Positions 1-7,338 of a DNA stretch of 64,000 nt are shown here, in pieces. The DNA is from Pseudoneobacillus sp052180215. Lineage in GTDB: Bacteria; Bacillota; Bacilli; Bacillales; Cytobacillaceae. Below the pieces are notes generated by a model. The model made no database searches. It was not told the DNA's origin and saw only the letters and a list, made by a program, of their open reading frames with translations. Position numbers and translations under genes: made by a program. Within the stretch, counting starts at the first letter, position 1; each line of letters begins with the position of its first letter. The stretch spans positions 2,700,001 to 2,764,000 of the forward strand of contig NZ_CP197471.1 of NCBI RefSeq assembly GCF_052180215.1, read 5' to 3'.

Positions 1-29
1 GCAATAGAATTTTGACTGCAGGTGATTGG

Positions 30-602
30 ATGAAAGGAATTATTAAAAGCTTTATTAATGGGATCATTACGTTTGTCCCTATTTTACTTGTCATTTATGT
101 GATTTATAAGATTTTTATGTTTCTAGACAGTATCCTTGGAAATGTGTTAAAGCCTTATTTTAAGGAAGATTATATCCCAGGGATCGGCCTGCTTCTCACT
201 ATTATTCTTATTACAGTGCTCGGCTGGCTATCCACTAAATTTATTACCGGAACTATCTTTAAAATTATTGATCGTTTATTAGAGAAAATCCCTTTTGTTA
301 AAACGATCTATACGGTGATAAAAGATACGGTAAACTCCTTCCTTGGTGAAAAGAAGTCGTTTTCAAAAGTGGTTCTTATCTCTCATCCTGGATCAGATAT
401 GAAGAGTATTGGCTTTTTAACCTCTGAGGATATCCATGAATTTTATGAGCCACTTTCACACTGTGTTGCCGTTTATATTCCGCAAACCTTCCAAGTAGCT
501 GGTTTCACTGTTTTAATTCCTAAAGACCGCGTTGAAATCATCGATGTAAAACCAGAAGAAGCCATGAAATTCATCCTTTCCGGTGGAATGACGGGCAAAT
601 AA
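30..602 (+). CDS. DUF502 family membrane protein
   Basis: A 190-residue integral membrane protein of the DUF502 family. Two strongly hydrophobic segments lie at about residues 5-28 and 48-70. They are followed by the conserved-looking stretch with IPFVKTIYTVIKD and then a soluble C-terminal domain rich in short beta segments (VVLISHPG, GFLTSE, VAVYIPQT). The biochemical function of the family is unknown. I chose the ATG at 30 because GGTGAT lies just upstream; a TTG at 12 in the same frame has no ribosome site. It is the only gene here read rightward into the IS1182-like element, and its terminator has been disturbed by that insertion. Confidence 0.8.
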   Translation: MKGIIKSFINGIITFVPILLVIYVIYKIFMFLDSILGNVLKPYFKEDYIPGIGLLLTIILITVLGWLSTKFITGTIFKIIDRLLEKIPFVKTIYTVIKDTVNSFLGEKKSFSKVVLISHPGSDMKSIGFLTSEDIHEFYEPLSHCVAVYIPQTFQVAGFTVLIPKDRVEIIDVKPEEAMKFILSGGMTGK

Positions 603-604
603 AA

Positions 605-622
605 AACACCGCATGCGGTGTT
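605..622. repeat. Left copy of 18-bp palindrome (terminator stem)
   Basis: The perfect palindrome AACACCGCATGCGGTGTT occurs here and again at 2162-2179, immediately outside the two ends of the IS1182-like element. This copy keeps the A-rich flank on its left (a U tract for leftward transcription) but is followed on the right by IS sequence. It looks like one half of a duplicated bidirectional terminator. Confidence 0.8.
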
Positions 623-720
623 CAGGCTGTCGAGAAACTCTCGATAGCCTATTATTTTATTCTAACATTTTAATAAATCACCGCGTTAATATGTTAAAAT
701 GATAAATGTGGTGAATGTTC

Positions 721-2070
721 ATGTTAAAACCAAGAGAATATACCCAAAATGAATACGAATTTGTATCGATTGATGAAATGGTTCCTTCGGACCATCTACT
801 TCGTAAAATTGATAAATACATTGATTTTTCTTTTATTCTAGAAAAAGTTCGTCCTTATTATAGTGAAGAAAATGGACGCCCATCGGATCCCCTCATTCTT
901 TTTAAGATGATGTTTATTGGATATTTATATGGCATTCGTTCTGAAAGGCAGTTAGAGCAGGAAATTAAAATGAACATGGCATACCGTTGGTTTTTAGGTT
1001 TGAAATTTCATGATCCTATTCCACATCACTCTACAATTAGTTGGAATCGTCAAAAGCGTTTTAAAGATACAAATATCTTTCAAGAGATTTTTGATGAAAT
1101 AGTTCTACAAGCTATTAATCACAAAATGGTAGGGGGACGAGTATTATTCTCAGATTCCACCCACTTAAAGGCTAATGCAAATAAACATAAGTTCACAAAA
1201 GAAGAGGTACAAGTTGAAACACGTGAATATATTGAAGATTTAAATAAAGCAATAGAGGAAGATAGGGAAAAGCAAGGAAAAAAGCCTCTGAAGGAAAAAG
1301 AGGAGGTGAAGGAAACTAAAGAGATTCGCGTTAGTACAACAGATCCAGAATGCGGATTCATGTCCCGAGAAAATAAACAAGAAATGTTCTGTTACCTTGA
1401 TCATCGGACGACTGATATGAAGTTCAATATTATTACTGATGCCTTCGTTACCGCTGGTAACGTTCATGATTCTGTTCCTTATCTTAAGCGTCTGGACCGT
1501 CAAATAGAAAGATTTGCATTTAAAGTTGAAGCTGTGGCACTAGATTCTGGTTATCTCACAACCCCCATTTGTAAAGGTCTATCCGACAGGAATATCTTTG
1601 GAGTCATTGCTCACAGAAGGTATCACCCTACTACAGGTTTGTTTCCTAAGTGGAAATTTACATACAATAAAGAAAAAGATGTTTACCTTTGCCCAAACAA
1701 ACAAGAACTAGTTTACCGAACAACAACTAGAGAAGGATATAGAGAATACAAATCAGACTCAAAGAAATGTGTAAATTGCCCACTTCTCTCCGAATGCACA
1801 AGATCAAGAAATAAAGTGAAAGTGGTTACCCGTCATGTTTGGGAGGAGTACAAGGAGAAGGTCAGATTAAACCGCCTTTCCAAGTCTGGGAAAATGCTTT
1901 ATAAATTTAGAAAAGAAAAAGTGGAGCGAAGCTTCGCAGACTCAAAAGAGCTGCATGGGCTTCGCTATTGCAGGTTACGGGGAATTAAAAACGCAAGTGA
2001 GCAGGTTCTACTTACTGCAGCTTGTCAGAACATGAAAAAGATTGCGACCCACCTAGCTAGGCTAGGATAA
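721..2070 (+). CDS. IS1182-family DDE transposase
   Basis: A 449-residue transposase. The N-terminal part carries a DUF772-like domain (GRPSDPLILFKMMFIGYLYG and RSERQLEQEI). The catalytic core has candidate acidic residues in LFSDSTHLKAN and ALDSGYL. A C-terminal block, RSFADSKELHGLRYCRLRG, is typical of IS5/IS1182-type DDE enzymes and supplies the Glu. The middle region is Lys/Glu rich (about residues 160-200). The ATG at 721 has GTGGTG seven bases upstream; the in-frame ATG at 715 is too close to it. The reading frame is complete, with no frameshift seen. A hairpin terminator overlaps its stop codon. Confidence 0.88.
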   Translation: MLKPREYTQNEYEFVSIDEMVPSDHLLRKIDKYIDFSFILEKVRPYYSEENGRPSDPLILFKMMFIGYLYGIRSERQLEQEIKMNMAYRWFLGLKFHDPIPHHSTISWNRQKRFKDTNIFQEIFDEIVLQAINHKMVGGRVLFSDSTHLKANANKHKFTKEEVQVETREYIEDLNKAIEEDREKQGKKPLKEKEEVKETKEIRVSTTDPECGFMSRENKQEMFCYLDHRTTDMKFNIITDAFVTAGNVHDSVPYLKRLDRQIERFAFKVEAVALDSGYLTTPICKGLSDRNIFGVIAHRRYHPTTGLFPKWKFTYNKEKDVYLCPNKQELVYRTTTREGYREYKSDSKKCVNCPLLSECTRSRNKVKVVTRHVWEEYKEKVRLNRLSKSGKMLYKFRKEKVERSFADSKELHGLRYCRLRGIKNASEQVLLTAACQNMKKIATHLARLG

Positions 2071-2088
2071 GTGGATCGCAATCTTTTT
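2040..2088 (+). terminator. Transposase terminator
   Basis: The sequence GATTGCGACCCAC just before the stop codon can pair imperfectly with GTGGATCGCAATC just after it, and the hairpin is followed by TTTTTTG. This is a rho-independent terminator at the end of the transposase gene, inside the element. Confidence 0.7.
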
Positions 2089-2161
2089 TGTTTTAATAAC
2101 TTAAGTTAAATATTGTTAAAACATTAAAGAGTGTTAAGAAAAACACTTTTTCGACACGCTG

Positions 2162-2190
2162 AACACCGCATGCGGTGTTTTTTATTTTTT
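2162..2190 (+). terminator. Right copy of palindrome with U tract
   Basis: This is the second copy of AACACCGCATGCGGTGTT, here followed on the right by TTTTTATTTTTT, so it can terminate rightward transcription leaving the IS. Read leftward from msrB the hairpin is followed by CAGCG of the element and has no U tract. The original, uninterrupted hairpin probably served both the DUF502 gene and msrB. Confidence 0.7.
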
Positions 2191-2619
2191 AAATTCTTTT
2201 AACCATTCCCCATACCCTTCTTCTTCGAGCTTCTCAACTGGTATGAAGCGAAGTGAGGCCGAGTTGATACAGTAACGTAATCCAGTAGGTCCAGGTCCAT
2301 CATTAAATACGTGACCAAGATGGGAGTCCGCAGATTTACTTCTTACCTCCGTCCGAATCATCATATGGCTAAAATCCGTTTTTTCAATGACTTCTTCTTC
2401 TTCGACTGGCTTGGTAAAACTAGGCCATCCACAGCCTGCATCAAATTTATCTTTCGAACTAAATAGCGGTTTACCAGAAACGATGTCTACATAGATTCCC
2501 TCACGATTTTCATTCCAGTACTCATTTCGAAAAGGAGGTTCTGTTCCATTATTCTGGGTAACCTCAAATTGAATCGGTGTCAGCTCTTTCCTTAAAGTGT
2601 CTTGGTCTTTATTTTTCAT
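2182..2619 (-). CDS. msrB: Peptide-methionine (R)-S-oxide reductase MsrB
   Basis: A 145-residue single-domain MsrB that reduces the R epimer of methionine sulfoxide in proteins. The family signature is visible: GCGWPSF (Cys63 a likely resolving cysteine), SADSHLGHVFNDGP, and RYCINSASLRF with catalytic Cys117. The CxxC pairs of zinc-binding MsrB forms are absent, so this is a metal-free type. Its start overlaps the end of msrA by 11 bp, so the two are translationally coupled and act on complementary epimers. Read leftward, the gene runs into the IS1182-like element. Confidence 0.93.
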   Translation of the reverse strand: MKNKDQDTLRKELTPIQFEVTQNNGTEPPFRNEYWNENREGIYVDIVSGKPLFSSKDKFDAGCGWPSFTKPVEEEEVIEKTDFSHMMIRTEVRSKSADSHLGHVFNDGPGPTGLRYCINSASLRFIPVEKLEEEGYGEWLKEFKK

Positions 2620-3151
2620 CTTCTTCCCCCCAATGTCTTTTTATAAAATCTACCCTGCCAGAACCAATGGAATAACGATTATAATGGGCTGAATTTTTTT
2701 TATAATAATGTTGGTGATAGTCCTCTGCTTCATAAAACACTTTTGCTGGCAATATTTCCGTTACGATGGGTTTTTGAAAGCGTCCGCTTTGTTGTAAGTC
2801 TTGTTTTGATTTCTCCGCTAATACCCGCTGTTCCTCATTATGATAGAAGATAGCTGTTTTATACGAACCTCCACGATCATAAAATTGCCCGCCAGGATCA
2901 GTCGGATCGATTTGCTGCCAATAAAGTTCCAAAAGCTTTTCATATGGAAAAATAGTAGGATCATATGTAATTTGAACCGCTTCATAATGTCCAGTCGTTT
3001 CTGAACATACCTCTTGATAGGTTGGATTTTCTTTTTCACCACCGGTATAACCAGAGATAACTTTTATGATTCCCGGTTGTTCATCAAAAGGTTTTACCAT
3101 ACACCAAAAACAACCACCTGCAAAAGTTGCAAGTTCATATGCACTATTCAT
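2609..3151 (-). CDS. msrA: Peptide-methionine (S)-S-oxide reductase MsrA
   Basis: A 180-residue MsrA that reduces the S epimer of methionine sulfoxide. The hallmark GGCFWC at residues 12-17 holds the catalytic Cys14. The following VISGYTGG and YHQHYYKKN segments are typical of the family. It is the first gene of a two-gene operon with msrB and overlaps it by 11 bp. The ATG at 3151 is preceded by GGAGTG. A 9-bp inverted repeat lies 34 bp upstream and may be an operator. The protein is expected to be cytoplasmic; no signal peptide is seen. Confidence 0.93.
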   Translation of the reverse strand: MNSAYELATFAGGCFWCMVKPFDEQPGIIKVISGYTGGEKENPTYQEVCSETTGHYEAVQITYDPTIFPYEKLLELYWQQIDPTDPGGQFYDRGGSYKTAIFYHNEEQRVLAEKSKQDLQQSGRFQKPIVTEILPAKVFYEAEDYHQHYYKKNSAHYNRYSIGSGRVDFIKRHWGEEDEK

Positions 3152-3184
3152 TTATATACACTCCTTGGAAAAGAGAGATTTAAT

Positions 3185-3207
3185 AATAACATTAACGGAA
3201 TGTTATT
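3185..3207. promoter_or_regulatory. Inverted repeat between msrA and DUF4397 gene
   Basis: A perfect 9-bp inverted repeat, AATAACATT-AACGG-AATGTTATT, lies in the divergent intergenic region. It could be an operator for msrA or for the rightward DUF4397 gene. I do not recognise the regulator. Confidence 0.35.
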
Positions 3208-3293
3208 GAATTCGCAACCATTCACTCCTAGGCACTTATCTTTGTTTTATTGCATATAGTAACACGGGAATATTGATGATGGGAGCGAAGCGG

Positions 3294-4040
3294 ATGATGA
3301 ATGATGAACAAAACGATTTTTTACAAAAAGCCAGTCAATATGATTTAATAGCTCAATTTTATAAATACACGAATCCTGATCTACACATAAAATTTTATAA
3401 AAAGCATTATAAGTACATCCATTTAGCCTTACAAAATCAAGAAAACTTACGTAATTCTAATTTGCACCCTTTTTCACATGTTCGATTTATTAACCTATTA
3501 AATAGAAGTATAAAAATATTAATAAACGGTACAGAAGTTTTTCATGATTTTCAAACAAATGGATTAAGTGATTATTTTATTATGCCGACGGAAAGAAATG
3601 AAATTGAAATCGTACCGACCGGTGAAGAGAGTGTGCTATTAAAGAGACAAAACCTAGAAATATCTAAATCTAATTATGTCACCTTTGCCATAACAGAAAC
3701 TGAAAATGGAATAGACTTACTGACATTCCCTACTGACCAACACCTTCCCGAAGATGAAACCAAGCTTAGAATTATTCACCTAGCTAATACTGCTCCTGCT
3801 GTTGATGTGAAGGTAAAACATGGAGATACGGTCTTTTCAAACGTTTCCTACGGTCAAGCGACTGATTATTTAGGGTTAACACCGATGACGGTAGATTTAG
3901 GACTAAACGTGTCAAATAGCAAAAACACCATCCTCCCGTTTACTAGATTAAAACTGCAAGCCAATGAAATTTACTCGTGGATAATTGTTGGTGATGTAGC
4001 CCAAAAAAATGGTTTAAAAACCATATTAATAAAAGATTAA
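3294..4040 (+). CDS. DUF4397 domain-containing protein
   Basis: A protein of about 248 residues. The first ~55 residues are helical and charged. The rest looks like two DUF4397-type beta domains, the second with the typical pattern LRIIHLANTAPAVDVKV, then VFSNVSYGQATDYLGL. DUF4397 proteins are often surface-associated, but this one has no signal peptide. The start at 3294 is chosen because GGGAG lies eight bases upstream; in-frame ATGs at 3273 and 3276 lack such a site. It is convergent with ypmS, and the two share a bidirectional terminator. The role is unknown. Confidence 0.75.
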   Translation: MMNDEQNDFLQKASQYDLIAQFYKYTNPDLHIKFYKKHYKYIHLALQNQENLRNSNLHPFSHVRFINLLNRSIKILINGTEVFHDFQTNGLSDYFIMPTERNEIEIVPTGEESVLLKRQNLEISKSNYVTFAITETENGIDLLTFPTDQHLPEDETKLRIIHLANTAPAVDVKVKHGDTVFSNVSYGQATDYLGLTPMTVDLGLNVSNSKNTILPFTRLKLQANEIYSWIIVGDVAQKNGLKTILIKD

Positions 4041-4064
4041 AGGTGGCTTCACATAAGCCACCTT
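4040..4064. terminator. Bidirectional terminator
   Basis: A 10-bp perfect stem, AAGGTGGCTT / AAGCCACCTT with loop CACAT, separates the convergent DUF4397 gene and ypmS. The ypmS stop codon overlaps its right arm. Confidence 0.85.
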
Positions 4065-4644
4065 ACTTTGTCGGAACAAAAAATTGAAAGGAAATTTTAT
4101 CTCTTTTTAGATCAAACTCATTTACTTTTACTTTAAAATCACTTTTTAATTTTAATTTTTGCATTGAGATATATACTAATTTATCATTTGGTTCAATGAT
4201 GACCCCTTTCGGTAACTTATAACGATCCTTAATAAATTTTAAGACGTAGGTAACTGGTAATTGCATCTTACCTATAGACATTGATTTTTGTTGAAGGATT
4301 AAGTCACCATTTTCCAAGGCTTTTGGTTCAAATGTCATTTTCATTTGAATTTCTTCAGAAAAAATGGGAATGACACCGTATAACTCCACTTCTTTTCCTA
4401 ACACAACTTGATAATCAATAGGTCCGCCAGAGGCTTCTTTTTTTATGTAGTGATTAATCACCTGATTTAAGTTATCTTTTTGTGTATGAATTAAAAACGG
4501 GACGTATCCGCTTAATTCTTCATCTTGTTTATAATATTTATTATCATTCACTGGCAAAGAAATCGTGATGACAAATATTAAGATGATCAAAATGTTTACA
4601 CTTAATAAAAGCAAAAAGCCCTTTTTCCAACTATCAACTTTCAT
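4063..4644 (-). CDS. ypmS: YpmS family protein (DUF2140)
   Basis: A 193-residue protein with one N-terminal membrane anchor (about residues 9-30, rich in Leu/Ile) and an extracytoplasmic remainder that resembles B. subtilis YpmS (DUF2140). The motifs SGYVPFLIHTQKDNLN and PVTYVLKFI fit my memory of the family. Function is unknown. It starts 2 bp after ypmR ends, which suggests a shared transcript with the SGNH lipoprotein and a shared extracytoplasmic job. The order ypmQ-ypmR-ypmS matches B. subtilis. Confidence 0.82.
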   Translation of the reverse strand: MKVDSWKKGFLLLLSVNILIILIFVITISLPVNDNKYYKQDEELSGYVPFLIHTQKDNLNQVINHYIKKEASGGPIDYQVVLGKEVELYGVIPIFSEEIQMKMTFEPKALENGDLILQQKSMSIGKMQLPVTYVLKFIKDRYKLPKGVIIEPNDKLVYISMQKLKLKSDFKVKVNEFDLKRDKISFQFFVPTK

Positions 4645-4646
4645 AT

Positions 4647-5486
4647 TTAGTTCTCCTCTTTACTTGCTATATACTGCCTTTTTGATAAATCATTTAAGGC
4701 TTTATCTGTTAAAGTTACATATAATTGATTCGCAATAATCGAGTAACCCTTATCATTTGGATGGAAGTAATCCTTATAGAGCAGATTCTCATTGCTATTT
4801 TTAAATGGTTCATCTACACGGACAAAATAACTATTTTTATATGAAGAAATGATATTTTGAGCCGTTTGATTCCATTCTGCTAAAATTTCATCCAACTCTT
4901 GTACATCTTGAAACCATGTGAAAAAAGGGTTATATAAGCCTAATACCACAACAGAAACTTTTGGCTGTATTGTTCGAATGGAAGCAATAATTTTGATTAG
5001 ATTTTTTTGGTACTGCAATTTGGCTGGTGAAAAATCCTCTTTCTTAAGATGTGAGATATTTTCTTTCACTACCTTCATCAAATCATTACCACCAATAGTT
5101 ACAATAACCATGTCTGAAGCTTTTATCGCTTTTTGAATTTCCTCTTTTTTTAGTCTATTCAACAAGTCGTTCGTTTTATTTCCCTTTACTCCATAATTCG
5201 AAAAATTAACTTGTTTTATGCCTTTTTCTGCTTCTAATTTTTGTTTTAAGTATGGGATATAACCACCACGTTTCGTGCTATCCCCTACCCCCTGCGTTAG
5301 GGAATCACCTATGGAAACAATGTTTAAGTTAGATGGTACAAAATCTACAGGTATTGGTTGTTTAATTAAAGTAAGGCTTTGTTTATATGAGAGTGTTTTG
5401 GGACGAACAGAAGTAGTTTGACTACAAGAGGATAATAAAAAAATTGAGATAAAGAAGAAGATGAAAGCTCTATGCATTTGCCTCAC
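4647..5486 (-). CDS. ypmR: SGNH/GDSL-family lipoprotein (YpmR-like)
   Basis: A 279-residue lipoprotein. The signal peptide ends in the lipobox LLSSC (Cys21). The SGNH hydrolase blocks follow in order: GDSLTQG (Ser62), NYGVKGNKT (Asn of block II), TIGGND (block III), and the C-terminal HPNDKGY carrying the catalytic His. It is likely an extracytoplasmic esterase or lipase whose substrate is not evident. It is followed at once by ypmS and preceded by the sco/ypmQ gene with a terminator between, so it probably has its own promoter in the 91-bp gap. Confidence 0.85.
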   Translation of the reverse strand: MRQMHRAFIFFFISIFLLSSCSQTTSVRPKTLSYKQSLTLIKQPIPVDFVPSNLNIVSIGDSLTQGVGDSTKRGGYIPYLKQKLEAEKGIKQVNFSNYGVKGNKTNDLLNRLKKEEIQKAIKASDMVIVTIGGNDLMKVVKENISHLKKEDFSPAKLQYQKNLIKIIASIRTIQPKVSVVVLGLYNPFFTWFQDVQELDEILAEWNQTAQNIISSYKNSYFVRVDEPFKNSNENLLYKDYFHPNDKGYSIIANQLYVTLTDKALNDLSKRQYIASKEEN

Positions 5487-5565
5487 CTCATTTTATTGGT
5501 ATAGATATTATAACACCAAACAAACTTTTCAAACCTGATTTAAGTTCTTTATTTATATCAAGTAA

Positions 5566-5595
5566 AAAACCTTACACTTAATCTTGTAAGGTTTT
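5566..5595 (-). terminator. Terminator after sco/ypmQ
   Basis: The stem AAAACCTTAC / GTAAGGTTTT, read leftward, is followed by a U-rich run. The stop codon of the Sco gene lies within the loop. Confidence 0.75.
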
Positions 5596-6159
5596 AATAT
5601 CAGAGACAATCTGCTCATAAGGTATTTCATTAAGACCCGTATAATATTTCAATACTTTCCCTTCTGGACCTATTAAATAAAAGTCCGTTCCATGGATCAC
5701 TTGGTCACCTGTTTCTGGCTTCTTCACTAATGCTTTAAAGCTTTTTAATGCCATATTTTCGATTTCCTCTTGTGAATACCCAGTTAGGAAATTCCAGTTT
5801 GAAAAATCAGCCTGGAAATCTTCGCCGAATTTTTTTAAAACTTCAGGTGTATCAACAGTAGGGTCTACACTAAAGGAAACGAATTGTATATTTTCTATTC
5901 CTTCTTTTTTCGTCATTTGCTGCAATTTTTTCATATTGAACGTCATCGGCGGACATACATCCACACAGCTTGTAAAAATGAAATCAGCAACCCAAACCTT
6001 CCCTTTCAAATCCTTCAGTCCCAAGGATTCTCCATCTTGGTTTGTATATGTAAAATCGTTAACAGGCCAATCTACTGTATCTTTCAATTCCTTTTGTCCA
6101 CATGCAGACAATAATACTGTAAAAATAATTAAAAGTGCGAATAACCAATTCTTTTTCAA
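5578..6159 (-). CDS. ypmQ: Sco1/SenC-type copper chaperone lipoprotein
   Basis: A thioredoxin-fold Sco protein of about 193 residues, needed in related bacteria for CuA assembly of cytochrome c oxidase. A lipobox LLSAC places the lipid-anchored Cys near residue 20. The copper ligands are visible: CVDVCP (the CxxxC pair) and the distal His in IHGTDFYLIGPEG. I chose the TTG at 6159 because AAAGGTG lies seven bases upstream; the in-frame ATG at 6180 would put that ribosome site inside the gene. It is homologous to B. subtilis YpmQ and sits in the same gene order. Confidence 0.87.
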   Translation of the reverse strand: MKKNWLFALLIIFTVLLSACGQKELKDTVDWPVNDFTYTNQDGESLGLKDLKGKVWVADFIFTSCVDVCPPMTFNMKKLQQMTKKEGIENIQFVSFSVDPTVDTPEVLKKFGEDFQADFSNWNFLTGYSQEEIENMALKSFKALVKKPETGDQVIHGTDFYLIGPEGKVLKYYTGLNEIPYEQIVSDIKTLQD

Positions 6160-6251
6160 CAAACTACACCTTTCTTTCATCCATATCTATACTCCATCAT
6201 TATCTTAACAAACTATTATCATTTTAGAAAGGACAAGAATTGGCTATTTTA

Positions 6252-6288
6252 TGCAAAAAAAATAAAACACCTATTTGGTTGGTGTTTT
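6252..6288 (-). terminator. Terminator after nucleoside hydrolase gene
   Basis: The stem AAAACACC / GGTGTTTT, read leftward, is followed by ATTTTTTTT. It overlaps the end of the nucleoside hydrolase gene. Confidence 0.8.
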
Positions 6289-7239
6289 AAGGTCATTGGT
6301 CATACTCTTATAAAAATCTTGAATAAAAGACTGATAATCAAATTGTAGAGCTATTTTATGAATGGGCCAATCTACCTTATTAGGTGTTTCACGAAAATCT
6401 GCTATACTCTGACCAAATGCATTTCCAGTATTAACAATAATCTTTGTGGGTGCTTCGGTGTATGAAATTTTGGCATTCGTTGTAATCGCCCATAGTGTTA
6501 ATACATCATGCAAGGGACTTCCACTAATATTAGGATCGGTTGTTTTGTAAAACTTAAAATAGTAATCCACCATTGGTTTTACTAATAATCCAACCTTATT
6601 TTTCGTAGCCTCATAATGTTTATTTAACTTCTCTACTAAAGCTGGTGTAACAATCGCAGATTTCGTTATATCTAAGGGAACAATATGTAGTTTTTTGGGG
6701 GCAAAATTAATGACAATGTTTGCAGCATATGGATCACCAAAAAAATTTGCTTCTGTAACAGGAGTAACATTCCCTGGAGTTAAAAAAGCACCTCCCATAA
6801 TGTAAAACTCCTTAACCAATTTCATGGTGCTTGGAAAAAGTATAAAGGCAGTCGCAAGTGATGATAATCTACCGACATTCACAATGATAATATCATTTTT
6901 GTATTTTTCAATGAGCCCCTTTATCCCCTCAAAATTTTCAAATTGGTCGGTTAATTCTAAGTCTGGAATAAAAGGCCCAAAGCCCTCAAGCCCATGAACC
7001 TCCGGGTAATACGTTGGTGACTCCCCGGTTAATGGTATTTCAGCACCACCAAAAACGGAAATATCCTTTCTTCCGGTCAATTTCTGGATATATTCAGCAT
7101 TCCGAACTGCATCTTGTTTAGACACATTTCCATAATCGGCGACAACACCAACGATATTAATTTCTTCAGTAAAAAAGGAATAAATAATGGCTACGTTATC
7201 ATCAACACCAAAATCACTAAAGAATAAAACATTCTTCAT
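6271..7239 (-). CDS. Inosine-uridine-type nucleoside hydrolase
   Basis: A 322-residue member of the IUNH family, which hydrolyses N-ribosidic bonds of nucleosides. The N-terminal Ca-binding Asp cluster appears as FFSDFGVDDNVAI (Asp9, Asp13, Asp14), a variant of the usual DTDPGxDD. A late Asp/His pair (SPLHDVLTLWAI) fits the active site. The ATG at 7239 has GGGGTGA eight bases upstream and is preferred over an in-frame ATG at 7275. It is monocistronic with its own terminator. The substrate range cannot be told from sequence. Confidence 0.85.
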   Translation of the reverse strand: MKNVLFFSDFGVDDNVAIIYSFFTEEINIVGVVADYGNVSKQDAVRNAEYIQKLTGRKDISVFGGAEIPLTGESPTYYPEVHGLEGFGPFIPDLELTDQFENFEGIKGLIEKYKNDIIIVNVGRLSSLATAFILFPSTMKLVKEFYIMGGAFLTPGNVTPVTEANFFGDPYAANIVINFAPKKLHIVPLDITKSAIVTPALVEKLNKHYEATKNKVGLLVKPMVDYYFKFYKTTDPNISGSPLHDVLTLWAITTNAKISYTEAPTKIIVNTGNAFGQSIADFRETPNKVDWPIHKIALQFDYQSFIQDFYKSMTNDLKTPTK

Positions 7240-7338
7240 CTTTGTTTTCACCCCAATTCGGTAAAGGAGATTCATTTTATGAAGCTGCCCTTTATCCCTT
7301 GTTACCCATTTTATTGTAACAAGTGGTGAAATATTTGT

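Larger units (their letters stand above)
623..2160 (+). mobile_element. IS1182-like insertion sequence
   Basis: A 1538-bp element with one transposase gene. Its ends are imperfect inverted repeats: the left end reads CAGGCTGTCGAGAAACT, and the right end read on the opposite strand is CAGCGTGTCGAAAAAGT (13 of 17 match). Identical 18-bp palindromes flank it, as expected if the target, a terminator hairpin, was duplicated on insertion. The transposase appears intact, so the element may be active. Family assignment rests on transposase motifs and not on a database match. Confidence 0.8.
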
